Shown: positions 35,464-48,962, counted from the stretch's first letter. The stretch: 64,000 nt of DNA from Papaver somniferum (GCF_003573695.1 NC_039362.1:193374827-193438826), one strand, 5' to 3'. A program made the numbers and translations. The notes: a model not told the origin generated them from the letters alone.

Positions 35464-36226
35464 AATGTGTTTTCCTTCTCTTATGGATAAACTCTAATAT
35501 ACTTTCAAGAGAATCAACTAGACAGTCAAACTCAATCTTTATAAAAGTATATCCAAAATTTGTATCTTTGTTTCTTAAAGTATCAACAAATCAAACAGAT
35601 AGGAATACGTGAGCCTGGTTAATATAAGAAACAACTTCGACGGTAATAAAAACCAATATCCAAGTGTCAACCAATTCAATCAACAACCCAAAGGCTGGAT
35701 TCACGAACTGATTGAACTTACGCACAACCTGTGATATTTCAATTATATAGAAAATAAATAACACAGACACCAGAATTTTGTTAACGAGGAAATCGCAAAT
35801 GCAGAAAAACTCTGGGACCTAGTCCACCTTTGAACACCACATTGTATTAAGTCGCTACAGACAATAGCTTACTACAAGTTAACTTCGGACTGGAATGTAG
35901 TATATTCCTAACCAATCTCACACTGAACAAGGTATAGTTGCGCTCCTTACGTATCTGAATCTCAACATGACTCTACGCACTTGATTCCCTTAGATGATCT
36001 CACCCACAACTAGGAGTTGATACGACCCAAAGTCAAAGACTTGATAAACAAATATGTATCACACAGAAAAGTCTATTGAAATAGATAAATCAGTCTCCCA
36101 CAGAAATACCCACGAGTTTTGTACTGCCTTTTGATAAATCAAGGTGCACAGGAACCAATTGATATACCAGACTTATATTCCCGGAGAACATCCTAGAAAT
36201 ACCAATCACCTCACAATAATCTTAAC

Positions 36227-39200
36227 TGTAGCGCCCCCTAAGCTAGCAGCTGACTAATCCAAGAGATTAACTAAATAAAGAGGCACTAAGAATCTAAAAC
36301 ATATACTTAAGCATTCAATTAAGAAATTGATACAAAACTTAACCCAAAACTAACGCGCTCTGGAACATATATATACAAGAAGTCCTATCAAATGATACAT
36401 ATACAATATTCATTTGGTTTACAGACACAATATGTAACATAATAAACATAGCAGAAGTTAATCAACTAGCGAACTCAACCCGTGAAGCTTTTGCTGCGCA
36501 ACTCTGATCTATCACTGAAACTGAAAGTGGGAATGGGTGAGCACATCATCCCTAAAAAGAGTGCCCAGTAGGAATAACATTTAACTTTCAAGTAATCATG
36601 GCAAGATTTGGAAAACAATAATGTTTTCCCAAACATTAAAAAGTGACCCAGTCACTGAAATAAACAAACATGTATATGAAAAAACTCTTTCTTCAAACAA
36701 TGTATAATATTTGTGCTAACTACACTCATTATCTATTGATATCACCAAGACCATGATGACCCACTCCAAGCAATAAAAGCTGAATTCATGTAGATATAAA
36801 TGTGAAGGAGCGTATCCTATATACCACAAGTGGAAATTCGTATTTCCCATAACAATTAATATGACAAACAAACATTACAAGTCCTTTCCAAACCATGGAA
36901 AGATTAACAAAATCAACAGAAGTATAGTAAAGCAATTTAAACAAAGCATGGAATGCATACTAGACAATGCATGAGTTTGTTAAGCATAAACTTTTGTAAA
37001 ATCAACAATAATGGTCACAAAAGAGTCAAATGTATTCCCACCTATTTTGATGACAAGCCACGCCTACCTCGAGATCCACGATCCACTGGTTCATCCTTTG
37101 AATCGATCGTTGTTAATACAAACTAACTGTTAATCACACAAGAAGTCAAAGAATCTAGCCAAAGTGGCTCACACAAGAATCATACAATTCTATGTAATGG
37201 TTCTAAGCCCATTATGGTATCTCATTCTCTATCTTTAACATAACTAAGAGTTTACTAATCCAATTAGGATGATTCTATAGTCCGTAGCTAAGTCTTGTGA
37301 ATATCTACAACTTTGTAGAGGAAGGCAAAGGCTAATTTGGACCACAAGAGGTCCAAAACATCTAATTATGAATACATGATACTAAGCCCAAGTTCACCAA
37401 GTAATCCCATTAACTAAAGTCCAATCCATCTGAGTCAACTAACAGTCACTAACGGTCAAACTGACGGTCACAGGTCAACTAACAGTCAACATCTAATGTC
37501 AGGTCAAAGTCAACAGTCTACTGGTCTGGTCACTGAGTCAAACTGATTCAACTCAGGTTAACATAACAATATCAATTCATTTCAACTAGAAACCTTACAT
37601 TCTTAACTTCCATTTTAACATAACAATATCAATTCATTCATTCTTAAATTAACTTTAAATTCATTTTAAAAATGCAAACTAAGTTTACCTGCAAATGCAG
37701 CTTTAAGCTTTTTATAGCAATTACTATCTACAACTCTATAATCACAATTCTCCATGAACTGCAACTTCAGGTTCACAACTAAACTAACTTAATCACTAGT
37801 CTTCCCAAACTGCAAGACAATTTCTCCAACTGAATTACCACTATCTACATCTTTATTAATTCATTCTTCTTATACCAGTTCTTTCATCATCCAAATTACA
37901 GAACTTGCACCACTACACACAATTTAAACTGCAGCTGCAACTTCAATAAAACAACAACAGCAACTTCAGTTACAACCTCTCCTCTTCCAACACCATATCA
38001 CCCTTCAACTGTTATCTCTTTCAGATTCATCCACAACAACAAATTCGACATCAACTTAAGCAGTAAGCATAACTCATTCATAAAACCAACAACCACCTGC
38101 AACTACTTCTAATTGTTTCACTTACACAATTTCCCTTCCCAGTTCACTATAGACAACACAGCTCCGCCAACATCCATCTACCAAACTCAACATAACCACC
38201 AAGACCAACTTATCGGACAACCATAACTTGCAACTCCCACTCAACCATTGTTCTGTATCCAATAGTTACAGGCCTACACCACCAATTACAGTTCTAACTC
38301 CAAGACATTTCAACTCAAACAGTCTTGCACAACATATCTCAGCTCATAATAACTCTGCACTTCAATTACCCATTCAAACAATCTCACTATCAACTTTATA
38401 AACAACCATAAGAACACAACAACACTACCACCATTGCTCATTCATGGCTCACTCCAGTAGCATCTCATCAGTTCCATTTAAGACTCCACATTAACATCTC
38501 ATTCATCACAACCAATTCAACTTCGTGTAGCCAACATAATTACAATTTCTAAAACTCAATTCCTGTTTTATTCTTACCAATAGCTACAGATGTACTATTA
38601 TGGAACTCAAGTTCATCTGCAAGAACAGTTCATCTCCAATTTTAAACACAATCCATTCTATACTCATAAAATTATCAATTGCAAATACCCATCAATGAAC
38701 TGAACAACTTACTAATTTAACTCAGAGAAATGATTACCCCAAAGTAATTCATCTCAGATACGCAAATTGAAATCGAACTCTTCTTCATACCTGACTTGAT
38801 TCAACAATTCATCTTAAGACAACAACCATCTACCAGTCCAGTTCAACCCAAAACCCAATCATATCCATCAGTTCTCAACTGAACCCTAATTCATCTCAAA
38901 CCCATCTCCAAGAAAAATTCATAACTTCAATTAAACTTCAACCACCGCATCTTCATTTACCAGTAGATCTGTTCTTCATCTTCCAAGTCTTCAAACCATT
39001 AATCAAAACCTCAAACCCTAACTCTCAAATCTTAACTTCAATTCTTCGCATCGAACACCCAATTAACACAACCAACTTCATCTTCATGACCTGTTCCTAA
39101 AACCCATCCTTAATTCCATCTTCGAACTCATCTCCGAATCAAACTCAGAAACCCTAATATCTTCTCATTTATTTCTTCTTCATAATTCAAAATAACACCA

Positions 39201-39701
39201 CCTTCTTCCTCAAGGTACACGGAACCTCAAATCCTTCTTTGTCTACACAGTATAGCAATTGATTCTCCCGAAATCGAATCTCAGTTTCATCTCTCGGTTT
39301 CACTAGCAGAAGAAAAGGAAATAAGAAGGAAGAAGAAGAAAGCATAATGAAAAAGAAGAAAGAAAGAATAACGAGTTAATCTTCTCGATCGGATAAGGTC
39401 GGCCAAGATTGATAAAGGCACCCGAACTGATAAGGGCAGCCAGGCGGTTAAGATATAAATGACGATTCTACCCTTCGTACTTATCTGAAGATATCTTCTT
39501 TGTCTGATATCCGAATGACACGTTCGAGTAGTCCATTGCGTGTAACTTTTTGAGATTAATTCAGCGGTACTAGTTTCGTATCTAGATCTTTGTTAGTTTA
39601 ATTTCTATTAATTAACGTTCGTGTTAAACTAACAGAGTCATTAGTGGCTAAAACGTCTCTTGACTAGTCTAATGGCGTTGACGAGATTAAGGGTCCTTAC
39701 A
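36227..39701. mobile_element. Solo LTR, 3.5 kb, TGTAGCGCCCCC...TTACA
   Basis: Starts TGTAGCGCCCCC and ends GGGTCCTTACA, with the 5-bp duplication TTAAC at 36222-36226 and 39702-39706. The host LTR sequence is continuous across the insertion. TGTAGC...TTACA ends are common in large plant Ty3/gypsy LTRs. There is no coding region; the middle is pyrimidine-biased (CAACTTC/ACAACTTC-rich, about 37740-39240). A single copy without an internal region means LTR-LTR recombination removed the rest. Confidence 0.9.
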
Positions 39702-40737
39702 TTAACCATATGGAAACGGAACATGATATTGTGGACGATGAGACGAATATGTGTGTGACTACTTTTAATCTTACCAATCGGAGATAAATCTCGAGCAAAT
39801 CTTAGAGAAGATAGTTCTCAATACGATAGAACAAAGTAAGATCAGAACACGCAACTACAGAGAAAATAGTTAGGTCTGGCTTCACAATCCCAATGAAGTC
39901 TTCAAGTCGTTAACCTATTAGGGTTTTAGGAAAAACCTAGGTTAAAAGAGAATCGACTCTAACCTCAACTAGTATCACAAAGGAGGTGCATTTTAGAGCA
40001 TTGATCGGTTGAACCCACCAAGCGTTGGTATGTCAAGTTTGGTTGTCATATTTTAGTGAATAAAAAATCATGTTAAGAGTCGCTTGATTATGTACTAGAG
40101 TCAACTTCGTATAGGCTAGCTTGAAAGTATTAGGATATGAGACATTACAAGTATTGCGAAGTCTTAAAGATGTGAAGAAACAAGGAGATACAACGACAAC
40201 AATCATCCTTCGACTCGAGGTTAGTGATATTTGACTTGAACTGTTTCATTCCCTAACGTATCTTTCAAGTCGTGCATATTGAAAACAAAACTATGAAGCA
40301 TATTTGAACTCTAGATAGACATAGTATTAAGGAATATAATACGAGGTTTATTGCTTACCATTAAACTTTGTAGATAAGACATCGCCATAATCATTTTAAT
40401 GTTATTGTGATTATGTATGGGTATGAGGTGAGGATTTCATCCTAGGGAACAATGTTTTACATGTGTTCTAAGGAAGTAAGTTCATAAACTTGTTTGTGAA
40501 CCGAAAAGGAAATTGCCAGGCGTTATTGGATTTGTTATTCATTGCATATCTTATGAACAACCAATATGTGTGATTGAGTATAATCGTTCATGACTTGTTT
40601 GTGTTCTTGGTAGAACTATTCACAAAGGCCTGACTTATATATTGGTATGACTTTTATTAGTGAAACCGATCTTAAGTAATCACCTGAGATGGTATGATCG
40701 GGTTTGTGATTTTATATCTGACCAAATATGGGAAAGG

Positions 40738-40940
40738 GTAACCGGTCCTAGTAAGAGGTGCAGTACATCACAAAGGGTAACCGATCCTTGTATGGGGTGT
40801 ATCAAGGTTTATAGCAGAAAGGGGAACCGATCCTATAAACATGTGCAACACGTTTTTAGGCAAAGGGGAACCGATCATATGGACATGTGCAACACCTATA
40901 AGTTAGATACCATATATATGTGGGGAACCGATCCTAGTAC
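40738..40940. repeat. Array of GGGGAACCGATCCTA-type motifs in the LTR
   Basis: Five spaced copies (GGGTAACCGGTCCTA, GGGTAACCGATCCTT, GGGGAACCGATCCTA, GGGGAACCGATCATA, GGGGAACCGATCCTA) with AACATGTGCAACAC between some of them. Confidence 0.7.
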
Positions 40941-41531
40941 CTAGTCAACTGAATTTTGGAAAGCTAGTGTGACTATGCACAGTACTCACATGGAAGGTAG
41001 AACCGAAACTTATTTTGGTGGAACCGTTAAACCCATGATTGTGATTGAATGTTATTTGATCAATCGCATAGTTCTTGAAAGTCAGATGAACCAATTCTAA
41101 ACTTGTTCGTAAGTGTGGAAAATCAGTTTCAAGGTTGTAAGTGTGAAAGAGAACTTACAAAGTAAGGATGTCGACATACTTTGAACACGTGTTGTGAATG
41201 TTTATTTCTTTAATTGTTCAAAGTTATTCCTCAATAGCTAAGGGAAGAGAATCCCAGGATCGAAACATAAGTAAGTTAAGAATCTTTTAATTAAGGTTAT
41301 TAATTTCATTTTGTAGGAAAATACAAGAATTAGTAATTTGCAAATACTAATTAGATTTTCCAAGAGATTTCGATCATTATTTTTGGACAGAGCATTTCCA
41401 GGAATTATGAAAACCGAATTTGTGTTTTAATGAATATCTTGAGAATATTTTCGGTTTTGGAAATTCCTTGGTGTCTAAACTTCCTTACCTATAAATACTT
41501 GAAATTTACCTTTCTAGCAAACTAATCCTTC

Positions 41532-44253
41532 TGTTTGAGGGTGAAAACAGTTTCTGCTGGTTTCGGTAATTTCGTGTGTTGTGGGTGAGAAACGAGTCTA
41601 AAACCTAACAATGTACTGCAAGGGAGTACTTTAGATTCGAGAGATCAATCTGTACAAATCTGGCCTAAACCAAGAAATGGCAGTTCCAGATTATCTTCGG
41701 TCACAAAGTGAAGAAGAAGGGTTGGTTTTGGGGAGGGAAGCGAAGAGAGTGTTGAGACCATAATAGTTGATTCTGGAAGAGTAGTTGTTTTGACTTGTAT
41801 CATAAAGAGTAAGCTGACAGATGGGAAAGCTAACATGTGATTTATGAGTGTTGTATGTTCCTGACCAAACTTGTTGTTCGGTGGAAATAGGTGAGACCTA
41901 TTTACTAACCGCCTCATTCTTATGACACTTTCTTGTAACGGGCGTAATGTACGCCGCACGCTGAAAACCGCCAAACTAATACCCTAATGAGCATCCCCCA
42001 GTTTGTGACATGTGTTGATGTCTCGAGTGTTTTCGTGGAAAACATGTAGCATGTTGCTGTTGTTTGTCAAGTTGAGCTTGGGAGACTTGCAGGCTCGGTG
42101 GTGACCCTCGATGGTCGAGATTTTGCATCTTGAGAGGAAGGGTAGTCGTTGATTATTGCAACCCTTCGTTTGGTAACCTGCGGCATGAAAGCATGTCCAG
42201 CATGGCTTTGACAAAGTTAGGTGTGGCCAAGCTAGGATTTTGGCATAGTTTCGGCGCGGCCAAAAACTAGGGTTTTGGCATAGTTTGGGCGCGACCAAAA
42301 TTAGGGCTTAGCGTTGGGACAAAGGCTTCCACACGTTGGTTGGTAATCTTGGACGTCTAAGATTTGCATCTTAGATGGAAGAGTGGTCGTTGATTGTTGC
42401 AACCCTTCGTTTTGGAAGCCAGAGGCGTGAAGGAAAGGCAGGCATGGTTTTGGCACAGCGGCACGGCTGGCATGGTTGGCATGCCTTGGCGCGGAGATGT
42501 GGCTGGCACAGCATGCCATTGCAACATGCGGCATGGTTTTCATGCCTTGGGGCGGAGATGTGGCTGGCACGACATTCCATTTGCACATGCGGGATGGTTG
42601 GCATGCCTTGGCGCGGAGATGTGGATGGCACGGCATGTCATTGCCACATGCGGCATGGTTGGCATGTCTTGGCGCGGAGAGGTTGTACGGCATGACATTG
42701 TCACATGCGGCATGCCTTGACACGTAGGTGTTGCACGACATGCCATTGGCACATGAGGCATGGTTGGCATGCCTTGGCGTTGAAAGGTTGCATGGCATGC
42801 CATTGGTAGTGTGGTGTGGCTGGCATGGTTGGCATGCCTTGGCGCGGAGATGTGGCTGGCACGCCATGCCATTGGCAAATGTGGTGCGGCTGGCATGGTT
42901 GTACGGCATCCCATTGGCACATGAGGCATTCCTTGACACGGAGGTGTTGCACGGCATGCCATTGGCACATGCGGCATGGTTGGTATGCCTTGGCGTGGAA
43001 AGTTTGCACGGCATGCTATTGGCACGTGTGGTGTGGCTGGCATGGTTGGCATGCCTTGGCGCGGAGATATGGATGGCACGGCATGCCATTGGCACATGTG
43101 GTGCGGCTGGCATGGTTGGCTTGCCTCGGCGCAGAGATGTGGCTGGCACGACATGCCATTGGACAATGTGGTGCGGCTGGCATGGTTGGCATGCCCTGGT
43201 ACGGAGATGTGAATGGCACGTCATGCCATTGGCACATGTGGTGCGGCTGGCATGGTTGGAATGCTTTGGCGCGGAGATGTGGCTGGCATGGCATGCCATT
43301 GGCACATGTGGTGCGACTGGCATGGTTGGCATGCCTTGGCGCGGAGATGTGGCTGGCACGGCATGCCATTGGCACATGTGGTGCGTCTGGCATGGTTGGC
43401 ATGCCTTGGCGCGGAGATGTGGCTGGCACGGCATGCCATTGTCACATGTGGTGCGGCTGGCATGGTTGGCATGCCTTGGCGCGGAGATGTGGTTGCACGG
43501 CATGCCATTGGCACATGTGGTGCGGCTGGCATGTCTTGGCGCGGAGATGTGGTTGGCACGGCATGCCATTGGTACATGTGGTGCGGCTGGCATGGTTGGC
43601 ATGCCTTGGCGCGAAGATGTGGATGGCACGGCATGCCATTGGCACATGTGGTGCGGCTGGCATGGTTGGCATGCCTTGGCGCGGAGATGTGGCTGGCACA
43701 GTATTCCATTGGCACATGTGGTGCGGATGGCATGGTTTGCATGCCTTGGTGCGGAGATGTGGCTGGCACGGCATGCCATTGGCACATGTGGTGTGGCTGG
43801 CATGGTTGGCATGCCTTGGCGCGGAGATGTGGCTGGCATGGCATGCCATTGGCACATGTGGTGCAGCTGGCATGGTTGGCATGCCTTGGCGCGAAGATGT
43901 GGCTGACACGGCATGTCATTGGCACATGTGGTGCGGCTGGCATGTCTTGGCGCGGAGATGTGGTTGGCACGGCATGCCATTGGCACATGTGGTGCGGCTG
44001 GCATGGTTGGCATGCCTTGGCGCGGAGATGTGGCTGGCACGGCATGCCATTGGCACATACGGTGTGGGAATTATGGTTTGGCCTATCGAAACCCTAATTA
44101 GCATTAAAAAAGGTACCTTGGTAATTTTCTCGCAGACATATTAAAGGGTTCAATAAATGCTCTTGATGGAGACATTATTACTCAAGTTCTGTGACGTCAC
44201 TGTCTAACTAGGGTTTTACGATTTTAACCCTAAACTAAAAACTACCATCAACA
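41532..44253 (-). repeat. 3' LTR of the Tat-like element (2,722 bp)
   Basis: Pairs with 49048-51009. It is longer because its 70-bp array has more units, and it lacks a ~153-bp block present at about 49412-49564 of the other LTR. Confidence 0.85.
42441..44058. repeat. 70-bp minisatellite array, about 23 units, in the left LTR
   Basis: The unit runs CATGCCTTGGCGCGGAGATG, TGGCTGGCACGGCATGCCAT, TGGCACATGTGGTGCGGCTG, GCATGGTTGG, then repeats. Units in the first third are shorter or diverged; those from about 43060 on are very regular. The palindrome GGCATGCC recurs in each unit. Because 70 is not divisible by 3 and the unit has few stops, all three frames open in turn on both strands. The long open frames here (up to 585 codons) are not genes. 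Confidence 0.95.
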
Positions 44254-45597
44254 TTAAGTCCCCTGCTTAGCTCGGAACAGGGGCATTGTTGTGAGGTAAG
44301 CATAAGATGGTGACAGACAAGGACAGATTGAAACGTAAATAATGCAATATGGTCAGTAAGATTTGTCTAACTTTTCGGGAAGTAAGGAGAATATGTGACC
44401 CTCGTATTTTGCGGTTTTGCGTAAATTATGCTCGTGGTACTGCAGGTTAGGCTAGAACGGAGCCGCTAGTGTAGATTTGGTGTGAAGGGAAGCTTCTATC
44501 ATTGGTCGGCTTGGGATTAGCCGTCAGCATTGGTCGGCTTGGATTTGGAGTCGTTAGCATTGGATCGGCTTGGAATGGGAGCCGCAGGTATCGTGCGGCT
44601 TGGAAATGAGCCGCAGGCGCTATATTAGCTCGGACGTGGCTTGGACTTGGACGTTCACTTGGTGTGGCTATAGCTTGGACTTCGTACGGTGCTGGCTTGG
44701 ACTTGGCACGGCAATGGCATTGGCTCGGACTTGGCACGGCCATGGCGTTGGCTTGGAAATGGTGCGGACTCTTGGAACGATGAGGCAAGGCATGGCGTGG
44801 ACTGTTTGCACGGTGAGGCAAGGCATGGCGCGGACTGTTTGCACGGTGGTGGCTTTCCTTCGTGGGCCCGATTTCCTCTTTTCCTTACTTAACTCTAATT
44901 GAAAGTCTTTTCCTTATTCAAACTCCAAAGTGTCACGCCTATAAAGGGGTCGGCCTCTCCCTTTTATTTCACACGGTAGAAATAAAGTGAACAAGTGTAT
45001 TCCAGGTATGTCTTCCAGCGTTTTCTCTTCAATTTGTTTTTCTTGTTTTCTTGTGTTGGTGCAAACGTTAGCCATAGGTATGCCTTCCATAAATCCGTAG
45101 AAAATATTGTTCCTCCGTACCGGTGTAAACCCTAACCGCAGGTATGCTTCTCATAAACTTGTAATAATTTTTAGCGTGAAGACCGCAGTAGCGTTAATCA
45201 CTTCAATTATTACGCAATAGTAGGTATGCATAGGCAGAAGACTTTCACCGATTCCTTTTTCCATGAAAACCTAGTTGTTTAGGGTTTCCTCTTTCTTGGC
45301 GTGGCCATGTGCATAGTTTCCGCGATGGAGCATGCCTTCTTGGTCGGGTGCGTACTTTCCGCTGCAAGGTATGGCTTTGCAAGGGGTGTGATTTTCGTGG
45401 CTACGTAGGGTTCGCTAGTCTCCATTTCTTCGGTAATGCGTGTTATGACTTGTTATTTAAAACAAAGTTGGTTCGCACCTGAAATGGATTCTTCATTACC
45501 GACAAAATAGATTTCGTGCACCTTGTACTAACTTCTCTTCATTTTGTTTTCAGTGTAGTTACTTGATAGCGAAAGCAGCGTAAGAAATTTTGTTAGG
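44254..45597. other. Internal spacer of the Tat-like element before the PMD gene
   Basis: Contains the polypurine tract next to the LTR and a short GCTTGG/GCCGC-rich repeat zone (about 44450-44830), then the promoter of the antisense gene. Repeated TAGGTATG(C/T)(C/A)TTCC phrases (about 45005-45230) lie in its leader. Confidence 0.5.
44939..44946 (+). promoter_or_regulatory. TATA box for the antisense PMD gene
   Basis: CTATAAAG is followed by a pyrimidine-rich start region and a long leader with intron-like features before the ATG at 45598. It is on the strand opposite to retroelement transcription. Confidence 0.45.
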
Positions 45598-48291
45598 ATG
45601 TCACCTGAGGAAATACCTGCCGTACCAAAGGACGTTGGAAACTCCAAGCCAAACGTGGATGATGAATTCTTCACGATATTTTCTGCCAGGAGAAATTATC
45701 CCAAGTATGTGACGATTTTTCTGACCGGTTCTGAGAGTGAAGGAGGGGCTCGGTCGGTTCCGCTAGGGACGTAATACGGTTTTGCCTTCAGAGGAGAGAG
45801 TATTCCGCTTCTCCTGTTGACTTTAAAATCTCCGTGAGTCCATTGCGTTCCTTTGAAAAATGGATTCAATTCATGATAAGTCAAGACTGCGTAAGAGCTA
45901 GCTTGACCAAGGCGCAAATCATTGATGCTGTCGCGGCTTCTACAACACTTCAAATTAGGAAAGATATCCCGAGTTTGGTTACTTTCATCTTCAGATGGTG
46001 TCCAAATACTCACACGGCCATATGCAGGTAGGGTGAAATGACTATCTCCTTAGAAAGTGTGGCTGTTCTGCTGAATCTTCCCATAAAAGGAAACCTCAAT
46101 ATCAAGTTGTCAAAAGATGAAGAAGAAACGCGCGCCGCTCTGGTTGTGAAGTCGAAAGGGTTCGTTCGGAAGTAAAACGAGACAAGGTGTTTCTATAACT
46201 GGTGGGTGTCTCAATGGTTTCCTGATGAGCTGGAACCGGATCAAAAGAATATTACGCTTCATGTCGCGGCATTCTTGGTTCTTTGGCTATCCAGAGATAT
46301 TTTCGATGATGGCTCTGGTAAGAAGGAGATAAGGCCAGAACTTATCAAGTTTTACATAAAATTAGCGAAAGGCGTCATTCTCCCCATTGGCGGCTTGTTT
46401 CTCGATTCTCTGTACACACACTTGGATCATCTGGTTGCGGACATGCGCGCTTCAAATGGTTACATGAAAGTGGACTCGTATGTTCATGTCGCTTTCCTCC
46501 AGGAATGGTTATGAGAGCATTTCTAGAGATACGCTCTTAAACCGTTGGCTTCACTTCCCGAGTCTTGTGGTGGTTCGAGGATACTTCTCTGGTCGAATAG
46601 GTACCCAAGAGCAGGTTCAAACCTGGTTGATTTCCTCGACAATTCGTACGCGGTCAACTTTCATCTGTGGGCCCCGGTGTGTACATCCATAGTTCAGGTT
46701 AACACTTTTGCTTCCGCTCCAAACATGTCTTTGCTCTCTGATGAAAGGAATATGGGTGTTGGAGAGGTTATATTCATGCAAAGTTGTACGCCTGGTTATA
46801 TACCGTCTTTCTTTTGAGGCTCGCGTCAGGAAGTCTCTTACAATATTGATCGGTCAGCTCGGCATATGAGTTTCGACCAAGGGGTCCCTCTTGTTCGTCA
46901 GCCGGTAAAGGAGTTCCTTCGACTACCTCCAAGTATAACGCGCAGAGTGAGTTCCTTGTCCTCTAGAAATTTGTGAAAGCTGTAGTGGAGAATACCTGTG
47001 GTAAGCCTACTCCTGCAATTTTGGAGAAGAATCCGTTGCTGAGGGATCCTTATTCAACTAAACAAAAGTCGCCTAGTCCGGATACGGGAATTCCCCAAGC
47101 GAGGGAGCGGTGATCAAAGAATCGTGCAGGTGGCTTTCGGTCAATTTCGGCCGATCCGTCGGCCCTCGTGACTTTCAATTCTTCCAACATTCCGGGAGGC
47201 ATTACCTTCTCGCTGGCTTAACTGAATTGTGTAAATCTTCGTTTCATTTTTGAATATCTGTTTTGGTGCTTTGTTCAGGGTCTCGGCAGTGTGAACGCCT
47301 TCGCTGAACTTGCACGTCGTCAGAAGGCGGCGTCTCTTGAGGCAGAGGGTGGTAATGATTAACTTGCACGTCGTCTGAAGGTGGCACTTCTTGAGGAAGG
47401 GGGTGGAAATGTTGAACCTTCCCATGGTGAAGAGGAGTCCTAAAAGGAGGAAATCTCTGAATCTCGTGATGACGAGAATAGCTCTTCCGATAGCAGTGCT
47501 GAGTCTTCTTCTGAAAGCGGATCAGTGAGTCTTCTGCGCATCTTTCTTTCTTCCTATTTTTTTTTAAAAGTGTCTAACTCGTGACATTACAGGAAGGATA
47601 CGCTTCTGGAGATGTCCCTGAAGTGGAGTCTCGTGGAGATACAGTTCTACCCCTAACCGCGGCAGCCACATCTGGCAATATGGAAATGGAGGTTGATCAA
47701 GATGAAAGTGTTGTTGCGACTCAAATAACGGAGAGAATTCTCGTGTCTGCAGGCGCAATTGTAGTTGGGAATCCCTTGTTGGTCACTGGTTCAGTTGCTT
47801 GCGGCACTTTTGCTCCTCCATACTTGGTTCTTTATCCTGATCATGTGTTGATCGGGGGCTTCATCGTGCCAGCCAAATATGAAAATCTATATGCCAATAT
47901 ATGGGAAAAGTACGGACACATCTCCGCAACCAAAAAGGTCACTAGTCAGTTTGCGCTAGCCAAACGTGTTGAGAAAGTTTTATCTTTGATTGATGATATG
48001 TGCAAAGTGACTCGCTGCACCTTTTTCGAGGACGTGATTACAAGTTGGAAGTTTCATCGTGATATTTGCGTAGACCATGAATTCAACATCTCCTGGTTTG
48101 TTGAAGGCTTTGCTGAGATTGAAAAGTTGAAAGCCATACCAGTCGAAGGCCCTTCCACGGATGAAATCACACGGCAGGATACGAAAATCGAAAGGTTGTC
48201 CAGGAAGCTGAATCTGAAAAGGGCGGATCTCGAAAGCGCGAGGGAGGCTTTCTCCAATAAGAGCAAGCCGTTACTGGATAGTTTTCCTTGA
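45598..48291 (+). pseudogene. Antisense PMD-containing gene (aORF) of the Tat-like element, decayed
   Basis: ATG 45598 opens MSPEEIPAVPKDVGNSKP and stops at about 45770. One frame over, the protein continues with SPLRSFEKWIQFMISQ, DIPSLVTFIFRWCPNTHTAI and GEMTISLESVAVLLNLPIKG, the core PMD signature (a W/GEMT..LE.V..LL.LP.. pattern). It continues with NWWVSQWFPDELEPDQ and FLVLWLSRDIFDDGSGKKEI, with stops at about 46028 and 46170. Further exons follow introns near 47220-47279 (ending TTTGTTCAG) and 47530-47592 (ending CATTACAG). The last exon (47593-48291) is open and has IWEKYGHISATKKVTSQFAL and a C-terminal coiled coil (TDEITRQDTKIERLSRKLNL). At least one frameshift and several stops make it non-functional here. 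Such antisense PMD ORFs are known in Tat elements; their role in the element is unsettled. Confidence 0.7.
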
Positions 48292-48698
48292 ATGCACTCC
48301 TGTCTTCTGAACTTCTTTATTTAGGTTTTTTTTTTTGAAAGGCAGATGAAACGCCTGGTTTATGGTTTTGGTTTTGGTTTGAATTGATAGATAACTGTTA
48401 TGTATGAGGGTTTTGGATTATTCTTTTTGAATGAATTGTTTTAGAATAATTTTGTTTTGATTACGATTGCAAGTGACGCAAACATCTCAGGAAAACCATG
48501 GAACCGTGAGTATTGCATGTCGGTAGAGAGCATGGGATGAAACGTAACATGGCTATCGGTTTTATCATTCCCGTGAAAGCTTGAAGTAGTAAACCATGTA
48601 TTTTTTCTAGGCAAGACTTACTCGGTTTTTTCGGATATCTTGACGAAAAATGAATCTTCCGGGTGTAAGTCCGAGTTTTGTGGGAAGCACCGCCGCGA

Positions 48699-48962
48699 TT
48701 TTGGAAAGTCCCCAGTCGTCCCTGAGTCACCTGATAACCGAGTCGTCGACCCCTGGGCGTATCGTTTGCTCCTACCATGTTGGAAGTCCTCAGTCACCTC
48801 TTTTCGTGTTTTGACTGGTAACTGAGTCGTCGTTCCCTGGGCGGATCGCTTGCTTCTACCATCTTGGAAGTCCCCCGTCACCTCTTGTCGTGTTATGACT
48901 GGTAACTGAGTCACCTGGTAACTGAGTCTCCGATCCCTGAGAGGATCGTTTGCTTATACCAC
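48699..48962. repeat. 84-bp tandem repeat, three copies, near the primer binding site
   Basis: TGGAAGTCC(T/C)C(A/C)GTCACCTCT and GTAACTGAGTCGTCG blocks recur at 84-bp spacing (48781, 48865; a more diverged copy from about 48699). The period is a multiple of three. A minus-strand frame (48914-48618) therefore runs through it as a 28-residue repeat (KTRKEVTEDFQHGRSKR). It lies just downstream of the primer binding site in the element's own direction. Confidence 0.65.

Noticed and set aside
42301..44058. A 585-codon minus-strand frame and several long plus-strand frames (up to 442 codons)
   Set aside because: They run through the 70-bp LTR minisatellite. The unit length leaves frame 1 at each step and few stops exist in the unit, so all frames open on both strands. 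The peptides are just rotations of the repeat.
42441..44058. CRISPR-like look of a regular array
   Set aside because: There are no unique spacers between repeats, the host is a plant nuclear genome and the array lies in an LTR. It is a minisatellite.
47141..47425. 94-codon minus-strand frame inside the Tat-like element
   Set aside because: It overlaps the intron and exons of the plus-strand PMD gene, contains a duplicated LT(T)CK peptide from a short repeat, and has no gag-like motif.
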